6,592 bases of DNA from Cytophagales bacterium (GTDB taxonomy: Bacteria > Bacteroidota > Bacteroidia > Cytophagales > Cyclobacteriaceae): positions 1 to 6,592 of the forward strand of contig DNTA01000004.1 in assembly GCA_003500135.1 (NCBI GenBank). Direction: 5' to 3'. Made by a program: the position numbers and the translations under genes. Of the stretch, positions 6,101 to 6,592 are shown one piece after another (within the stretch, counting starts at the first letter, position 1; each line of letters begins with the position of its first letter). The notes beneath the pieces were generated by a model. It was not told where the DNA came from and searched no databases. It saw only the letters and a program-made list of their open reading frames with translations.

Positions 6101-6217
6101 ATGAAATATTTAAAAACCATTTTAACATCTCTCTCTATTGTATTTATAATTAGTTCGTGTGACAATGAACAAATACAGGCACGAAATAGAAAAAGAGTTT
6201 TTACAATTTCCAAATAG
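6101..6217 (+). CDS. Very small putative lipoprotein (38 aa), possibly a truncated gene
   Basis: A 38-codon ORF starting MKYLKTILTSLSIVFIISSC. It has lysines at 2 and 5, a hydrophobic stretch at 6-17 and a lipobox-like ISSC with the acylated cysteine at C20, followed by DNEQ. That is a textbook lipoprotein signal peptide, but the mature part would be only 19 residues (from C20), rich in Arg/Lys and ending ISK. I do not recognise the protein. It could be a genuine short lipoprotein, or the 5' remnant of a longer gene that lost its body when the neighbouring intron relic (3' end at 6234) and later deletions arrived. It lies downstream of the twin operators on the same strand as the TACGTTTG box. 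The signal peptide is the best evidence that it was or is translated. Confidence 0.5.
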   Translation: MKYLKTILTSLSIVFIISSCDNEQIQARNRKRVFTISK

Positions 6218-6233
6218 CCAGTAAATACAGGTG

Positions 6234-6330
6234 ATTGAGTAGACAGCTGGCTGACTAAAGTCTGCCAGCGCGTCTCTCACACCACAAGGCGTACATTGCA
6301 CAGTTGCGGGATACAGCGGTTAGTTGTTAT
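6234..6330 (-). mobile_element. Decayed 3' end of a group II intron (domain VI, possible domain V remnant)
   Basis: On the minus strand GGTGTGAGAG leads into a long hairpin. GAG (6278-6276) pairs with CTC (6239-6237), AGAC (6275-6272) with GTCT (6244-6241), GCTGGC (6269-6264) with GCCAGC (6251-6246), and GACT with AGTC at the tip. One A (6240) is bulged between GTCT and CTC, 7 nt from a putative AU 3' end at 6234. This is the layout of group II intron domain VI with its branch-point adenosine, and the TGTGAGAG lead-in is common in bacterial introns. Upstream (about 6285-6330) a 34-nt domain V with the AGC triad cannot be folded convincingly, although GTACGCC resembles its 3' strand. No reverse transcriptase-maturase ORF follows up to 6592, so this looks like a non-functional fragment. 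Confidence 0.5.
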
Positions 6331-6592
6331 AGCTCCGACCTGATCTGACTGTTATTACTGGATATCCTGAAATTTCATCATATTAAGGAATGAAAGCCAA
6401 CAGTGCTCTGTTAATTTCTTGATTGTACTTTACAAAGCTTTTGGTTTTCCTGATTTATTTTGTCACCAGTACCCAATCATCCTGGTTTTGATTGACCATT
6501 TGGTTATTTCAGTCGGGCCATGCCAGTGATTTCGGTCAAATTGTGCCTGGCATTTTTCATCACAGTTTTTTTAATAATTAAATCCAAAAGCC
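6331..6592. other. No recognisable gene; possible partial minus-strand reading frame at the edge
   Basis: No ORF of useful length or recognisable domain is present. A minus-strand frame is open from the window edge (6590) to a TAA at 6506-6504, ending TEITGMARLK. Directly after it another minus frame reads MVNQNQDDWVLVTK before a stop near 6456. A single-base frameshift would join them, so this may be the tail of a broken gene, perhaps intron cargo, but nothing identifies it. An ATGCCAG (6520-6526)/CTGGCAT (6547-6553) inverted repeat with a 20-nt loop and a following T run is the only other structure seen. Confidence 0.3.

Noticed and set aside
6076..6153. Alternative 25-codon ORF starting MNTLKKANHE in another frame
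   Set aside because: It has no recognisable features and overlaps the ORF with the clear lipoprotein signal peptide.
6241..6275. The strong hairpin as an intrinsic terminator of the lipoprotein ORF
   Set aside because: No T tract follows on the plus strand, and the bulged A with the TGTGAGAG lead-in on the minus strand fits group II intron domain VI better.
6520..6553. ATGCCAG/CTGGCAT inverted repeat followed by T residues as a terminator
   Set aside because: Seven-base arms with a 20-nt loop are weak, and no gene ending just upstream on the plus strand is seen.

Overview
The window looks like chromosomal DNA from a Bacteroidota bacterium, most likely of the Cytophagales/Cytophagia type. 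This is inferred from AT-rich sequence, several promoter boxes of the Bacteroidota form (TTTG, about 19 nt, TAnnTTTG), the near absence of Shine-Dalgarno sequences, and a gene set and protein style typical of that phylum. No species can be named from the sequence alone.

Layout. Positions 1-197 are a non-coding leader. 198-2804 (+) is a large soluble hybrid histidine kinase with three PAS-like domains, DHp, ATPase, receiver and a C-terminal Hpt-like domain, with no separate response regulator beside it. It ends 4 bp from a convergent two-gene unit on the minus strand: phoH (3243-4184, TTG start) followed by a YjcF/ElaA-like GNAT acetyltransferase (2809-3246), joined by an ATGA stop/start overlap. 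Divergent from phoH is a plus-strand pair: a DUF62-family (SAM hydroxide adenosyltransferase-like) protein (4289-5068) and, 6 bp later, a small antibiotic-biosynthesis-monooxygenase-fold protein (5075-5368). Their promoters appear to overlap between 4236 and 4257.

Next is tRNA-Leu(CAA) at 5450-5531 with a near-perfect Bacteroidota promoter. A bidirectional hairpin terminator (5540-5570) is shared with a convergent short single-stranded-DNA-binding protein gene (5578-5904, minus) that lacks the usual acidic C-terminal tail.

The right end (5905-6592) is the accessory-looking part. Two perfect palindromes with the same core (GTAAACGTTTAC), 30 bp apart centre to centre, lie between ssb and a 38-codon lipoprotein-like ORF (6101-6217, plus). 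Beyond that ORF is what reads as the 3' end of a decayed group II intron on the minus strand: a hairpin with a bulged branch-point adenosine 7 nt from an AU 3' end, preceded by GGTGTGAGAG. The rest to 6592 has no convincing gene, only a partial minus-strand reading frame at the edge.

Most of the window is ordinary housekeeping and signalling sequence. The parts most worth a second look are the twin operator, the intron relic next to the tiny lipoprotein, the apparent loss of two catalytic residues in the DUF62 protein, and the overlapping phoH/DUF62 promoters.
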